A DNA stretch of 64,000 nucleotides, taken from assembly GCF_021173675.1 (NCBI RefSeq), contig NZ_JAIHON010000010.1, forward strand, positions 248,001 to 312,000, written 5' to 3'. This document shows positions 48,401 through 57,092 of this stretch, piece after piece (the first letter of the stretch is position 1; every line of letters begins with the position of its first letter). This stretch comes from Streptomyces lincolnensis (GTDB lineage: Bacteria; Actinomycetota; Actinomycetes; Streptomycetales; Streptomycetaceae). A program made the translations under genes and the position numbers. Under the pieces are notes generated by a model, which worked only from the letters and a program-made list of their open reading frames with translations, was not told the DNA's origin and did no database searches.

Positions 48401-50272
48401 ATGAAGAACGGCCCGTCGGCCGCCGCCGCCCTCTCCCACCGCCACGCGCAGGACCGTACGCACAGCGCACCGGGAGTCCCCGTGGACCGAGCCGATCTCG
48501 CAGCGGTGTTCTCCGGGGAGGGACCCGTACCTGTCCTGTGGGCCACCGACTGCCCCGTCCGCTTCGACGTGTGGCTGGCGTTCGCCCGGCCGTCGGCCTC
48601 GGGCGGGGCGCGGGCGGGTCCGGAGCCGTGGCTCGGGTGGGAGGCGGGGCGGCAGGATCTGATTCTCGCGATCCGTGAGGAGTACGGCGTCGAGCGGGTC
48701 CTCGAACGTTTCCAGAGCCGGGGGCTGATGGAGACGTGCCGCCCGATCGCGTCCGGCAGTTTCGTGGCGGCGCGGCTGACCCTGAAGGAACTGGTCAGCG
48801 ACCTGCTGCCCCTGACCAGTCTCGCCGGCGTGGTGCGTGTCGCCCACGAACTCGCCCGGGCCGACAGGGCGGGGGGCATCGAGGCAGCCCTCGCCGGACA
48901 CGTCAGGACGCCGGCCACCAGCGAGATCCACGACAGCATGGAGCGTCGCCAGGAGCGCGGCCGCCATCTCACCTGGCTCCTGAGGCTGCTGTACCGCGTC
49001 GTCGAGAACGCGCGGCCGGACCTGGCCCTCAGCGAGTCGCGGGAACGGGCCGTGACCGGCGTGCTCGTGGACATGCTGGACGCCGTCGTCGTGGACACGG
49101 CCCCGGTGCGCGGGCCGCACGCACTCGCCGGGCGCGTCGCCGACCGACGGCAGAAGTACCCGATCGTCTCCGTGACGACGAACCGGCGGGCGACCCGCGC
49201 CGTCGTACGGTCCCGCCGGACGATCAAGGCCGCCGCGGCGGAGCAGGTGTTCTCGATCGACACCGCCTCCATCGGCTGGGCGGTGGTCGACAGCGGCATC
49301 GACGCGCGGCACCCCGCCTTCCACGACTGGGACACCACCGGCCGGACGCCACGGCGACTGGAGACGCGCATCGCCCGCTCCTTCGACTTCACCGGCGTAC
49401 GGGAGAAACTCTCCGCCGACGTGCTCGTGGGCGGACTCGTCAACTGGGCGGCCGCCCTGCCGTCCGTCGACACCACTCCCGGTCCGTCCGGGCAGCCCGC
49501 CCAGCCGCCGGGCGACCAGCACGGCACCCACATCGCCGGCATCATCGGCGGCTGGTGGCCCGAGCTGGACTTCCGCGGTATCTGCCCGCGTATCCGGCTC
49601 TACGACTTCCGGGTCCTCGACGACGGTGAGGGCGACGAGTTCTCCATCGTCACCGCGCTCCAGGCGATCCGTCACCTCAACGACCAGGCCGGGCGGTACA
49701 TCGTCGCCGGGGTCAACATCAGCCTGTCTGTCCCGTACGACGTCGCCACCCACTCCACCGGGTGGACACCCGTGTGTGTCGAGTGCGACCGCCTGACCCG
49801 GTCGGGTGTCGTGGTCGTCACGGCGGCGGGGAACGCGGGGTTCACCGGCAGCGCCGCGCGGACCCTGGGCGCCGACTACCGGGACATCGGCATCTCCGAC
49901 CCCGGCAACGCGGAGTCCGTCATCACCGTCGGCTCCACCCACCGCAGCAACCCGCACCGCCACGGCGTCAGTTACTTCTCCAGCCGGGGACCCACCGGCG
50001 ACGGGCGACCCAAGCCCGACCTGGTGGCGCCGGGGGAGGGCATCGACGGACCCATCCCCGGCGAGGGCATCGCCGCCATGCACGGGACCAGTCAGGCGGC
50101 GGCCCACGTCAGCGGGGCCGCGGCCATGCTGCTGGCCCGCCACCGAGAGCTGCTCGGCCGTCCCGAACGCGTGAAGGAGATCCTGTGCGCGACGGCCACC
50201 GACCTCGCTCGCGAACGCAACTTCCAGGGCCATGGGCTCGTCGACGTGCTGCGTGCCGTGCAGTCCGTCTGA
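48401..50272 (+). CDS. Cytoplasmic S8 (subtilisin-type) protease with unknown N-terminal domain
   Basis: 623 aa. The subtilase core spans about residues 285-620, with Asp297 (WAVVDSGIDARHPAF), His374 (DQHGTHIAGII), oxyanion Asn478 (TAAGNAG) and Ser564 (AAMHGTSQAAAHVSGAAA). Residues 1-285 have no signal peptide and no recognised domain, but hold helix-rich segments and a basic stretch RRATRAVVRSRRTIKAAAA just before the catalytic core, a possible activation linker. The ATG at 48401 follows GGCGGAG, and third-position GC stays high from there; GTG 48482 is an alternative. First gene of a three-gene cassette with the MBL and patatin genes. The stop lies in a 30-bp duplication. Confidence 0.85.
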   Translation: MKNGPSAAAALSHRHAQDRTHSAPGVPVDRADLAAVFSGEGPVPVLWATDCPVRFDVWLAFARPSASGGARAGPEPWLGWEAGRQDLILAIREEYGVERVLERFQSRGLMETCRPIASGSFVAARLTLKELVSDLLPLTSLAGVVRVAHELARADRAGGIEAALAGHVRTPATSEIHDSMERRQERGRHLTWLLRLLYRVVENARPDLALSESRERAVTGVLVDMLDAVVVDTAPVRGPHALAGRVADRRQKYPIVSVTTNRRATRAVVRSRRTIKAAAAEQVFSIDTASIGWAVVDSGIDARHPAFHDWDTTGRTPRRLETRIARSFDFTGVREKLSADVLVGGLVNWAAALPSVDTTPGPSGQPAQPPGDQHGTHIAGIIGGWWPELDFRGICPRIRLYDFRVLDDGEGDEFSIVTALQAIRHLNDQAGRYIVAGVNISLSVPYDVATHSTGWTPVCVECDRLTRSGVVVVTAAGNAGFTGSAARTLGADYRDIGISDPGNAESVITVGSTHRSNPHRHGVSYFSSRGPTGDGRPKPDLVAPGEGIDGPIPGEGIAAMHGTSQAAAHVSGAAAMLLARHRELLGRPERVKEILCATATDLARERNFQGHGLVDVLRAVQSV

Positions 50273-50318
50273 CCGGCCGCACCACCAGGCAGTCCCTCTG
50301 AGGGGCCGACACCACCAG
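50260..50318. repeat. Tandem duplication of about 30 bp containing the protease stop codon
   Basis: Bases 50260-50288 and 50289-50318 match at 26 of 29-30 positions (each begins GCAGTCC and ends CACCACCAG). Each unit carries an in-phase-looking TCTGA, so the protease stop is duplicated. The second unit abuts the leader of the MBL gene. Confidence 0.75.
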
Positions 50319-50333
50319 TGAGGCAGGGGCGAC

Positions 50334-51413
50334 ATGTTCACCTTCGATTTCCTCGACGCCCGGCACGGTGACTGCTTCCTCGTCCGCTGGGGCACGCCCG
50401 ACGAGCGCGTCATGCTCGTGGACGGCGGTCCCGGCGGCGTCTACCGGGCGACGCTCCAGGGCCGACTGCGGCAGCTCGGAGGGCCGGACGGCGACGAATC
50501 GCCGCACCTCGACGCCGTATGCCTGTCCCATGTCGACGACGACCACGCCGACGGGCTCGTACGGCTCTTCCGCGACATGCGGCAGGCCCAGCAGGACGGG
50601 GAGGCACTGCCGTACGCGGTGGACACCCTGTGGTTCAACTCCGTGGAAGAACTGGTCGACCAGCGGGCCCCCGGACTGAGCGCCTCCGTCCGGCCGCTCC
50701 TCGAAAGCGCCGCCGCCGACGCTGCGGTCGGGGCCAGCTACCACCAGGGCCGCGACATCCGCAACGCGGCCGCCGCGCTGCACCTGGACGGCAACGCCCC
50801 GTTCGGCGGCCCGCTCACCGAAGGCGCCGAGGCCACCCTCGGCAACCTGGACGTCACCGTCGTCGCACCCGACGAGGCGGCGCTGGCCGAACTGGAGGAA
50901 TGCTGGCGCAAGGCGAAACAGCGCGGCGACCCCGAGGTCATCACCGCGGCGTACGCCGACGACTCGGTGCAGAACCTCTCCAGCATCGTCCTGCTGCTGC
51001 GCCACGAGGGCCGCACCGCGCTGCTCACCGGTGACGCCCGCGGCGACCACGTCCTGGCCGGGCTGCGCGAGTTGGACCTGCTCGCCGACGCGGAACCGCC
51101 CCACGTCGACCTGCTCAAGCTGCCGCACCACGGCAGCGACCGCAACGTGGAAGCCGGGTTCTTCGAGCAGGTGCGGGCCGACCACTACGTCATATCCGCC
51201 GACGGCGTCCGCCACCACCATCCGAACGAGGACACCCTGCGCTGGCTCGTCGAGTCCCGGGCACCGGACGAGGAGTACGTCGTCCACCTGACCAACCACA
51301 TCCCGTTCGCCGAGGAGACGCTGACGGGACTGCGCCAGGGCCGCGCCTTCGACGTCGATGTCCGCGAGCCCGCCGAGCAGGCGCTCGTCATCACGATCGG
51401 AGACCGGCCATGA
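50334..51413 (+). CDS. ComEC-type metallo-beta-lactamase-fold hydrolase
   Basis: 359 aa. Metal motif SHVDDDHADG at residues 65-74 (H-x-D-x-D-H, the ComEC/Rec2 variant of HxHxDH), TGDARGD around residue 233, and LKLPHHGSDRN around 265, again typical of ComEC-like MBL domains. There are no membrane helices and no signal peptide, so unlike ComEC it is soluble. Such domains are proposed nucleases or phosphodiesterases. GGGGCGAC is the only ribosome-like site. It is 61 bp after the protease gene and overlaps the patatin gene by 4 bp, so it is coupled to the lipase. Confidence 0.85.
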   Translation: MFTFDFLDARHGDCFLVRWGTPDERVMLVDGGPGGVYRATLQGRLRQLGGPDGDESPHLDAVCLSHVDDDHADGLVRLFRDMRQAQQDGEALPYAVDTLWFNSVEELVDQRAPGLSASVRPLLESAAADAAVGASYHQGRDIRNAAAALHLDGNAPFGGPLTEGAEATLGNLDVTVVAPDEAALAELEECWRKAKQRGDPEVITAAYADDSVQNLSSIVLLLRHEGRTALLTGDARGDHVLAGLRELDLLADAEPPHVDLLKLPHHGSDRNVEAGFFEQVRADHYVISADGVRHHHPNEDTLRWLVESRAPDEEYVVHLTNHIPFAEETLTGLRQGRAFDVDVREPAEQALVITIGDRP

Positions 51414-52690
51414 CCTCCTCCCGGCACGCCCCCGCCCCTGCCGCGCCCCCGGCGGACACCGTGCCGGCCGCCGGACCGGGGTGGGCCGTGGACTCGCCCG
51501 CCGTCGGCACCGGTCTCACCGCCCGACCCTGCGGTGACGCCCTCCGCCCGGCCGAACCACCCGCCACGGCCCACCCGGTCGCGCTCGCCCTGTCCGGCGG
51601 AGGATTCCGCGCCACTCTCGCCGGACTGGGCTTCGTCCGGCTGCTGGCCGACACCGGGCTGCTGCCCCGGGTGCGGTACTCCTCCTCCGTGTCCGGAGGC
51701 TCGATCGCCAACGGCTGTCTGGCCGCCGCCTGGCCGGAACTGCGGCAGGAGGGCTTCACCGCGCAGGCCGTCGACGCGATCGTCATCGCACCGCTCGTGG
51801 ACCGCCTTGCCTCCCGCTCCCTCAAACGCGCCCTCGTCCGCGGCCTGTGGCGCACCCTCGGCCCCACCACCCGCACGGATCTGCTGGCCAGGCGTCTGGA
51901 CGAGTGGTTCTTCGAGAGGGCCGAACTGGAACGACTGGACCCGCAGGTGCGCTGGATCGTCAACACGGCCAATCTGACCACCGGCGCCCGCCTCACCTTC
52001 GAACGCGACGTCTACGGCGACTACACCATCGGCCTGGCCCGCACAGCCGGAACGGGACTGCGGCTGAGCCGGGCCGTGTCGGCCTCCGCGGCGGTGCCCG
52101 GCGCCTTCCCGCCCGTCGTCCTGGACCGGACCCCGTTCCCGTGCGCCACCCATCCGCCCGCGCTGCTCGACGGCGGTACGTACGACAACACCGGCCTGGA
52201 GGCGATCGACGGCGATCGGTACCGCCACACCTTCCTGTGCGCCCTCAACGCCGGCGGACTGCTGAGCCCCGGTGTGTACGGGCGCGTCCCGGTCGTCCGC
52301 GACCTGGCCCGGGCGAACTCCCTGCTGTACCGGCAGAGCACCGCCCTGCGGACCCGGGCCGTCGTCGAACGCTTCGAGCACGCGAGGGACGCGGGCCCGG
52401 ACGGCGAACTGCCGCGCGGTGCCCGCAGGGGAGTCCTCGTCCAGCTCTCCACCGACTTCCCGGCCGACGGCCCGGACGCCCTGCGCCGCTGGCACGCGGC
52501 CTTCCCGGAACACCGCACCTTCGAGGGCCGGCACCTGGCCCTCGTCCCGACGGTCTTCGACCGCCTCGACCCCGGTCTGTGCCGCGCCCTGGTGTACCGC
52601 GGCTGGTGGCTCGGCGGCGCGGCCCTGGCCGCGCACCACCCGGATCTGCTGCCGCACGACCTGACGGAACTGCGGCCGCCGCGACGGTGA
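51410..52690 (+). CDS. Patatin-like phospholipase
   Basis: 426 aa. Oxyanion loop ALSGGGFRA (residues 60-68), nucleophile elbow SSVSGGSIAN with Ser95 (first Gly of G-x-S-x-G replaced by Ser), ASAAVPGAFPP, and catalytic Asp254 in LLDGGTYDNTGLE. This form resembles the cPLA2-like/large patatin group that hydrolyses membrane phospholipids. There is an unstructured 50-residue N-terminus and no signal peptide. The start overlaps the MBL stop (ATGA). In anti-phage systems patatins act as membrane-destroying effectors; that role here is inference. Confidence 0.87.
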   Translation: MTSSRHAPAPAAPPADTVPAAGPGWAVDSPAVGTGLTARPCGDALRPAEPPATAHPVALALSGGGFRATLAGLGFVRLLADTGLLPRVRYSSSVSGGSIANGCLAAAWPELRQEGFTAQAVDAIVIAPLVDRLASRSLKRALVRGLWRTLGPTTRTDLLARRLDEWFFERAELERLDPQVRWIVNTANLTTGARLTFERDVYGDYTIGLARTAGTGLRLSRAVSASAAVPGAFPPVVLDRTPFPCATHPPALLDGGTYDNTGLEAIDGDRYRHTFLCALNAGGLLSPGVYGRVPVVRDLARANSLLYRQSTALRTRAVVERFEHARDAGPDGELPRGARRGVLVQLSTDFPADGPDALRRWHAAFPEHRTFEGRHLALVPTVFDRLDPGLCRALVYRGWWLGGAALAAHHPDLLPHDLTELRPPRR

Positions 52691-52780
52691 CCGGCAGCCG
52701 GCCTCCGGTACCGGCCCGCGGGAGGCGGCGGTGCCCGCGGGCCGATGGCGCCCCGCTCTCCGGCATCCCCGGCGTCCGCG

Positions 52781-52808
52781 TTGACGCATGCCAATATAGG
52801 CATATGAT
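52781..52808 (+). promoter_or_regulatory. Promoter with embedded ArsR operator, leaderless transcript
   Basis: TTGACG (52781-52786), a 16-bp spacer and TATGAT (52803-52808) make a near-consensus promoter. Six bases later the ArsR gene starts with ATG, so the message is leaderless. The spacer holds ATGCC-AATATA-GGCAT (52788-52803), a 16-bp dyad whose occupancy would block RNA polymerase: simple autorepression. Confidence 0.75.
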
Positions 52809-52814
52809 GTTGCC

Positions 52815-53177
52815 ATGGCGCGAGCGGCAACGACCTCGGACGCGTTCAACGCGATCGCCGAACCGCAGCGGCGGGAGATCCTGACGCTGCTGCGGGGCGG
52901 CGAACGTCCGGTGACCGATCTGGCGCGGGACCTGGGGATGACCCAGCCGCAGGCGTCCAAGCACCTGCGGGTGCTCCGGGAGGTCGGGCTGGTGCGGGTC
53001 CGCGGGGCGGGCAAGCAGCGGCTGTACGGCCTGGACGCCCGCGGGCTGCGGCCGATCCACGAGTGGGTGGGCGGCTTCGAGCGCTTCTGGAGCGAGAGCT
53101 TCGACCGCCTGGACGCGTACGTGCAGGAACTGAAGCAGGAACGGCAGGAGGGACCACACGATGACGACGACCAGTAG
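52815..53177 (+). CDS. ArsR-family repressor of the SRPBCC operon
   Basis: 120 aa. Winged helix with FNAIAEPQRREILTLLRGGERPVTDLARDLGMTQPQASKHLRVLREVGLV. No metal-binding cysteines. The C-terminal helix WVGGFERFWSESFDRLDAYV matches the ArsR group that pairs with AHSA1-type SRPBCC proteins. It overlaps the SRPBCC gene by 17 bp. Leaderless start with an operator in the promoter. Confidence 0.9.
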   Translation: MARAATTSDAFNAIAEPQRREILTLLRGGERPVTDLARDLGMTQPQASKHLRVLREVGLVRVRGAGKQRLYGLDARGLRPIHEWVGGFERFWSESFDRLDAYVQELKQERQEGPHDDDDQ

Positions 53178-53712
53178 TGGCGGCGAGGGCGCGCACGCGA
53201 TCGCGGACCGCGAGGTCGTGATCTCCCGGGAGATCGGCGCCCCGCAGGCTCTGGTGTTCGAGGCGTTCACGCGAGTCCGGCATCTGTCGCGGTGGTGGGG
53301 ACCGGAGGGCTTCACCACCAGCACGCGGTCCTTCGAGTTCCGCGTCGGCGGGACCTGGGACTTCGTGATGCACGGACCGGACGGGACCGACTACCAGGAG
53401 TGGATCACCTGGCGGGAGATCGTCCCGCCGGAGCGGATCGCGCTGCTGCACGGCGAGTCCCGCGACGACCCGAACGCCTTCGAGTCGGTCCTGACCTTTG
53501 AACCGGCCGGCGAGCGGACCCGGATCGTGATGCGCACGGTGTTCCCCACCAAGGCACTCCGCGACGAGGCGGTGGAGAAGTACCACGCGATCGAGGGCGG
53601 CGAGCAGACGCTGCGCAACCTGGCGGCCTACGTCGCCGAACTCACCCGGAGCGGACTCACGGGAAGCGAACCCACCCGGGACGAGACGCCTCCCGAGGGG
53701 GCCGAGAGCTGA
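53161..53712 (+). CDS. SRPBCC (AHSA1-like) protein
   Basis: 183 aa. REVVISREIGAPQALVFEAFTRVRHLSRWWGPEGF is the AHSA1/START-like start; WREIVPPERI and GEQTLRNLAAYVAE complete the helix-grip fold, which binds a hydrophobic ligand. ArsR-SRPBCC pairs are very common in bacteria and are thought to respond to small hydrophobic molecules. A Pro/Glu/Thr tail ends the protein. The stop overlaps the next ATG (TGATG). Confidence 0.87.
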   Translation: MTTTSSGGEGAHAIADREVVISREIGAPQALVFEAFTRVRHLSRWWGPEGFTTSTRSFEFRVGGTWDFVMHGPDGTDYQEWITWREIVPPERIALLHGESRDDPNAFESVLTFEPAGERTRIVMRTVFPTKALRDEAVEKYHAIEGGEQTLRNLAAYVAELTRSGLTGSEPTRDETPPEGAES

Positions 53713-54377
53713 TGGCCGGGAAGGTGTTCTTCAGCGTGACGATGTCCCTGGACGGATTCATGGCGCCCGACGCCGTGCCCGTCGGGTACGTCTTCTCGCC
53801 CGAAGGCCGGGACGACCCGAGGGTCCGGCGCTGGATGGCGAAGTGGTCGGAGCTGCAGGCGTGGTTGTTCCCGCAGCGGTGGTTCCGGGAGAACCTCAAG
53901 CTCGGCGAGGGCGGCGAGGAAGGACTCGACAACGACATCGCGCGGGCGACGTACGAGCGCACCGGCGCGAGCGTCATGGGCAAGCGCATGTTCGACGGCG
54001 GTGAACCGGCCTGGCCGGAGGAAGCGCCGTTCCACACCCCGGTGTTCGTCGTCACCCACACCCGGCGTGACCCGTGGGAGCGGCCGGGCGGCACCACCTT
54101 CCACTTCGTCGACGACGGCATCGAGAGCGCGCTGCTCCAGGCCCGCGAGGCCGCCGGCGACCGCGACGTGCGCATCGCCGGCGGCGCCGAGACGATCCAG
54201 CAGTACCTGGACGGCGGCCTGATCGACGAGTTCTCCCTCACCCTCGCGCCCGTGCTGTTCGGCACCGGCATCCGCCTGTTCGACCGCGTGGACCCCGACC
54301 GTCTCACGCTGGACCAGACCCGCGCGGACGCCTCGTCCCGGGTGACCCACCTGACCTACACCGTCGCGAAACGCTAG
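53712..54377 (+). CDS. Dihydrofolate-reductase-like (RibD C-terminal) protein
   Basis: 221 aa. It begins KVFFSVTMSLDGFMAPDAVP. The NADPH-binding RTGASVMGKRMFDGGEPAWPE and the C-terminal VRIAGGAETIQQYLDGGLIDEFSLTLAPVLFGTGIRLF are characteristic of RibD_C/YyaP-type reductases, distinct from folate-pathway DHFR. The substrate is unknown. Third gene of the ArsR operon, with start and stop overlapping by one base, so it is co-regulated with the SRPBCC protein. Confidence 0.88.
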   Translation: MAGKVFFSVTMSLDGFMAPDAVPVGYVFSPEGRDDPRVRRWMAKWSELQAWLFPQRWFRENLKLGEGGEEGLDNDIARATYERTGASVMGKRMFDGGEPAWPEEAPFHTPVFVVTHTRRDPWERPGGTTFHFVDDGIESALLQAREAAGDRDVRIAGGAETIQQYLDGGLIDEFSLTLAPVLFGTGIRLFDRVDPDRLTLDQTRADASSRVTHLTYTVAKR

Positions 54378-54447
54378 CCCGCGCTCACGCCGACGAGGTG
54401 GCGCGCGACCTGCGGGAGGCGGACTTCGGCGCCCGGGAAGGGCTGAT

Positions 54448-55605
54448 TCAGCGCAGCGACGCGTGCGGGTACTGCTCGGCGCGGTGTTGGAATGCCAGGA
54501 CCGCGGGATTCTGGATGGCGCCGTCGCGGATCTCGATCGCTCGGCGAATCGTGCGGTCACCGTCCCAGCCGGCCGGCCCTTCGAGGACCGGTCGCAGGAA
54601 CGGGATCAGCGCCTCGCTGTTCTCCCAGGTGGCCGCGTCCCACAGGTAGGAGGGGCTGTGGTCCACGGCGTAGTAGTGGACGTGGTCGCCGACGGTGAAC
54701 ATCGGCTCGGTGAAGGTGGTGGGCCGGGCCCAGGCGAACCCCATGCCCTCGTCGCAGGAGACGTCGATGACGAGGGTGCCGGGCGCGAGCTTCGGCAGGT
54801 CCTCCTCTATCAGGAACATCAGCGGCGCCGCGGTGTCCTGGAGCACGCAGTTGACGATGATGTCGTGCCCGGCGAGGAACTCGGCCAGCGGCTCCGGGCC
54901 GTCCTCGGTGAGCGCGACGCTGCGCCGCGGGTCGGGGGTGTCGTCGGCCGCGTCGTGGTCGAAGTGGACGATCCGCGCCGAGTGGATCGGTGAGCTGACG
55001 GCGGTGGTGCCGCGGGCGGTCAGCACATCCACGTCGTGGACGCCCAGCGCGCTGAGCGCGGTCACCGCGCCGCGGGCGGTGGCGCCGAAGCCGATCACCG
55101 CCGCTCGCCGCCGACGGCCGTAGTCACCGGTCGCGCCGGTCAGCTGCATGGCGTGCAGCACCGACGAATAGCCGGCCAGTTCGTTGTTCTTGTGGAAGAC
55201 GTGCAGGCTGAAGCCGCCCTCCCGGGTCCAGTGGTTCATCGCCTCGAAGGCGATCAGCGTGAGCCTGCGGTCGATGGCGGCCTGCGTGACCTTCTCGTCC
55301 TGCACACAGTGCGGCCACCCCCACAGCACCTGACCGTCGCGCAGTTCCGTCAGGTCCTCGTGCAAGGGCTTGGCCAGCAGGATGACGTCACACTCCGCGA
55401 TCAGCTCCTCGCGTGAGCGGAAACCGGCGACCAACGGCGCGAGCTGACTGTCCGGTACACCGAAGTGCTCGCCATAACCGGTCTGCAGATAAATGCCGGC
55501 CTGAAGGTCGTCGTCGATGCGCTCGAAGTGCGCTGGATGGATCGGCAGACGGTGCTCGTTCTCTTTGCGGGTCTGCGACATGATTCCGAGCTTGAGCTGC
55601 TGCAA
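54448..55605 (-). CDS. N5-(carboxyethyl)ornithine synthase-like alanine-dehydrogenase-family enzyme
   Basis: 385 aa. KLGIMSQTRKENEHRLPIHPAHF and LWGWPHCVQDEKVTQAAIDRRLTLIAFEAMNHW match N5-(carboxyethyl)ornithine synthase/AlaDH-PNT proteins. The NAD(P)-binding loop is AAVIGFGATARGAVTAL. The family reductively condenses an amino acid with pyruvate or a related keto acid. I use the TTG at 55605: AAAGGGG lies 5 nt upstream, and the conserved KLGIM strand requires it, whereas the first ATG (55581) cuts that strand. It is divergent from the CoA-transferase gene. Confidence 0.75.
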   Translation of the reverse strand: MQQLKLGIMSQTRKENEHRLPIHPAHFERIDDDLQAGIYLQTGYGEHFGVPDSQLAPLVAGFRSREELIAECDVILLAKPLHEDLTELRDGQVLWGWPHCVQDEKVTQAAIDRRLTLIAFEAMNHWTREGGFSLHVFHKNNELAGYSSVLHAMQLTGATGDYGRRRRAAVIGFGATARGAVTALSALGVHDVDVLTARGTTAVSSPIHSARIVHFDHDAADDTPDPRRSVALTEDGPEPLAEFLAGHDIIVNCVLQDTAAPLMFLIEEDLPKLAPGTLVIDVSCDEGMGFAWARPTTFTEPMFTVGDHVHYYAVDHSPSYLWDAATWENSEALIPFLRPVLEGPAGWDGDRTIRRAIEIRDGAIQNPAVLAFQHRAEQYPHASLR

Positions 55606-55783
55606 AATACCCCTTTGATTACTACCTGTCTAGCACACTTCCGGTGCCCCATTCGTTTTCCGCGCACAAACATGCGTCAACTCGTCGTTGACGCTCGGTG
55701 CGTCGCAGGGTCAGGGTGAGGAGACATCGGTTTCCGCCCCGGGCGGAGCCGCCGCAGGGCAGCACGACCAGGGAGGAGTTCGC

Positions 55784-57010
55784 GTGAGCACCCAGGAGGA
55801 CGCGCCGGACGGCTGGTCCGGCTCACCCGGCGGAGCGGAGCGGGGCGCGCTGCGGGGGCTCCGCATCGCCGACTTCTCGCGGGTCCTGGCGGGTCCCTAC
55901 GCCACCATGCTCCTCGCCGACCTCGGCGCCGACGTGGTCAAGGTGGAGCGGCCGGGCACCGGGGACGACACCCGGGCCTGGCACCCTCCGGCGGATCACG
56001 ACGGCACGTCGACCTACTTCCTGAGCGTCAACCGGAACAAGAGGTCGCTCACCCTGGACCTGAGCACAGAGGTTGGACGGGAACAGGCACGAGCCCTGGT
56101 CGCCGAGGCCGACGTCGTGGTGGAGAACTTCCGGCCCGGCACCATGGAACGGCTGGGCCTCGGCCACCAGGAACTCCGCGCGCGGCACCCGCGGCTGGTC
56201 TACTGCTCGATCAGCGGCTTCGGCAGCGGTGCGGGCGCCGCGATCCCCGGATACGACCTGCTCGTGCAGGCCGTCGGCGGCCTGATGAGCGTGACCGGCA
56301 CCGCGGACGGGGAACCGGTGAAGGCCGGCGTGGCCCTGGTCGACGTGATCACCGGGCTGCACGCCTCGCTCGGCATCCTCGCGGCGCTGCGGCACCGGGA
56401 CGCCACCGGGCAGGGGCAACTCGTGGAGGTGAACCTCCTAGGCTCCCTGCTGTCGGCCATGGTCAACCAGGCGTCGGCGTTCGCCGTCGCCGGTGTCGTC
56501 CCCGGCCGCCTGGGCAACGCGCACCCGAGCATCGCCCCCTACGAGACCTTCCCGACCGCCGACCGCCCGATCGCCCTCGCGGTGGGCAACGACAAGCAGT
56601 TCGCGGTGCTCGCCGAGGTCCTCGGGGAGCCCGGACTCGCCGCCGACGACCGCTTCCGCACCAACACCGACCGGGTCGCGCACCGCACCGAACTGCGGGA
56701 GATCCTCGCCCGGTTGCTCGGCTCGGGCGGCGCGGACCACTGGTCGGCCGTCCTGCTGGCCGCCGGAGTCCCGGCCGGCCCGGTCAACGGCCTGGACGAG
56801 GCGTTCGTCTTCGCGCGACGGCTCGGCCTGCCGGGCATCGTGGAGATCCCCGCCGAGGCCGCCGACGGAGACCGCCTCGGGCCCTCCCGGCAGGTCGCGC
56901 ATCCCATCGCGCTCAGCGCGACCCCCGCGCGGTACCTGCTGCCTCCGCCGCGACTGGGCCGGCACACCGAGGAGATCCTCCACGGACTGGCCCCCGACCC
57001 CTCTGCGTGA
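55784..57010 (+). CDS. Class III CoA-transferase, probably succinyl-CoA:glutarate type
   Basis: 408 aa from GTG with GGAGGAG 6 nt upstream. LRGLRIADFSRVLAGPYATMLLADLGADVVKVERPGTGDDTR and the catalytic-Asp motif VALVDVITGLHASLGILAAL are CaiB/BaiF hallmarks. The next gene encodes a glutaryl-CoA dehydrogenase-like enzyme, as in the SUGCT-GCDH pairing for glutarate activation, so the likely role is transfer of CoA from succinyl-CoA to glutarate. The substrate is inferred from context. Confidence 0.8.
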   Translation: MSTQEDAPDGWSGSPGGAERGALRGLRIADFSRVLAGPYATMLLADLGADVVKVERPGTGDDTRAWHPPADHDGTSTYFLSVNRNKRSLTLDLSTEVGREQARALVAEADVVVENFRPGTMERLGLGHQELRARHPRLVYCSISGFGSGAGAAIPGYDLLVQAVGGLMSVTGTADGEPVKAGVALVDVITGLHASLGILAALRHRDATGQGQLVEVNLLGSLLSAMVNQASAFAVAGVVPGRLGNAHPSIAPYETFPTADRPIALAVGNDKQFAVLAEVLGEPGLAADDRFRTNTDRVAHRTELREILARLLGSGGADHWSAVLLAAGVPAGPVNGLDEAFVFARRLGLPGIVEIPAEAADGDRLGPSRQVAHPIALSATPARYLLPPPRLGRHTEEILHGLAPDPSA

Positions 57011-57092
57011 CGCCCGGCCGCCCCTCGGCCGACCGCGCAGCCATGTCCCACCCACGCACGCCCCATCACCCCTGCCCTGCAAGGAGCGCACC

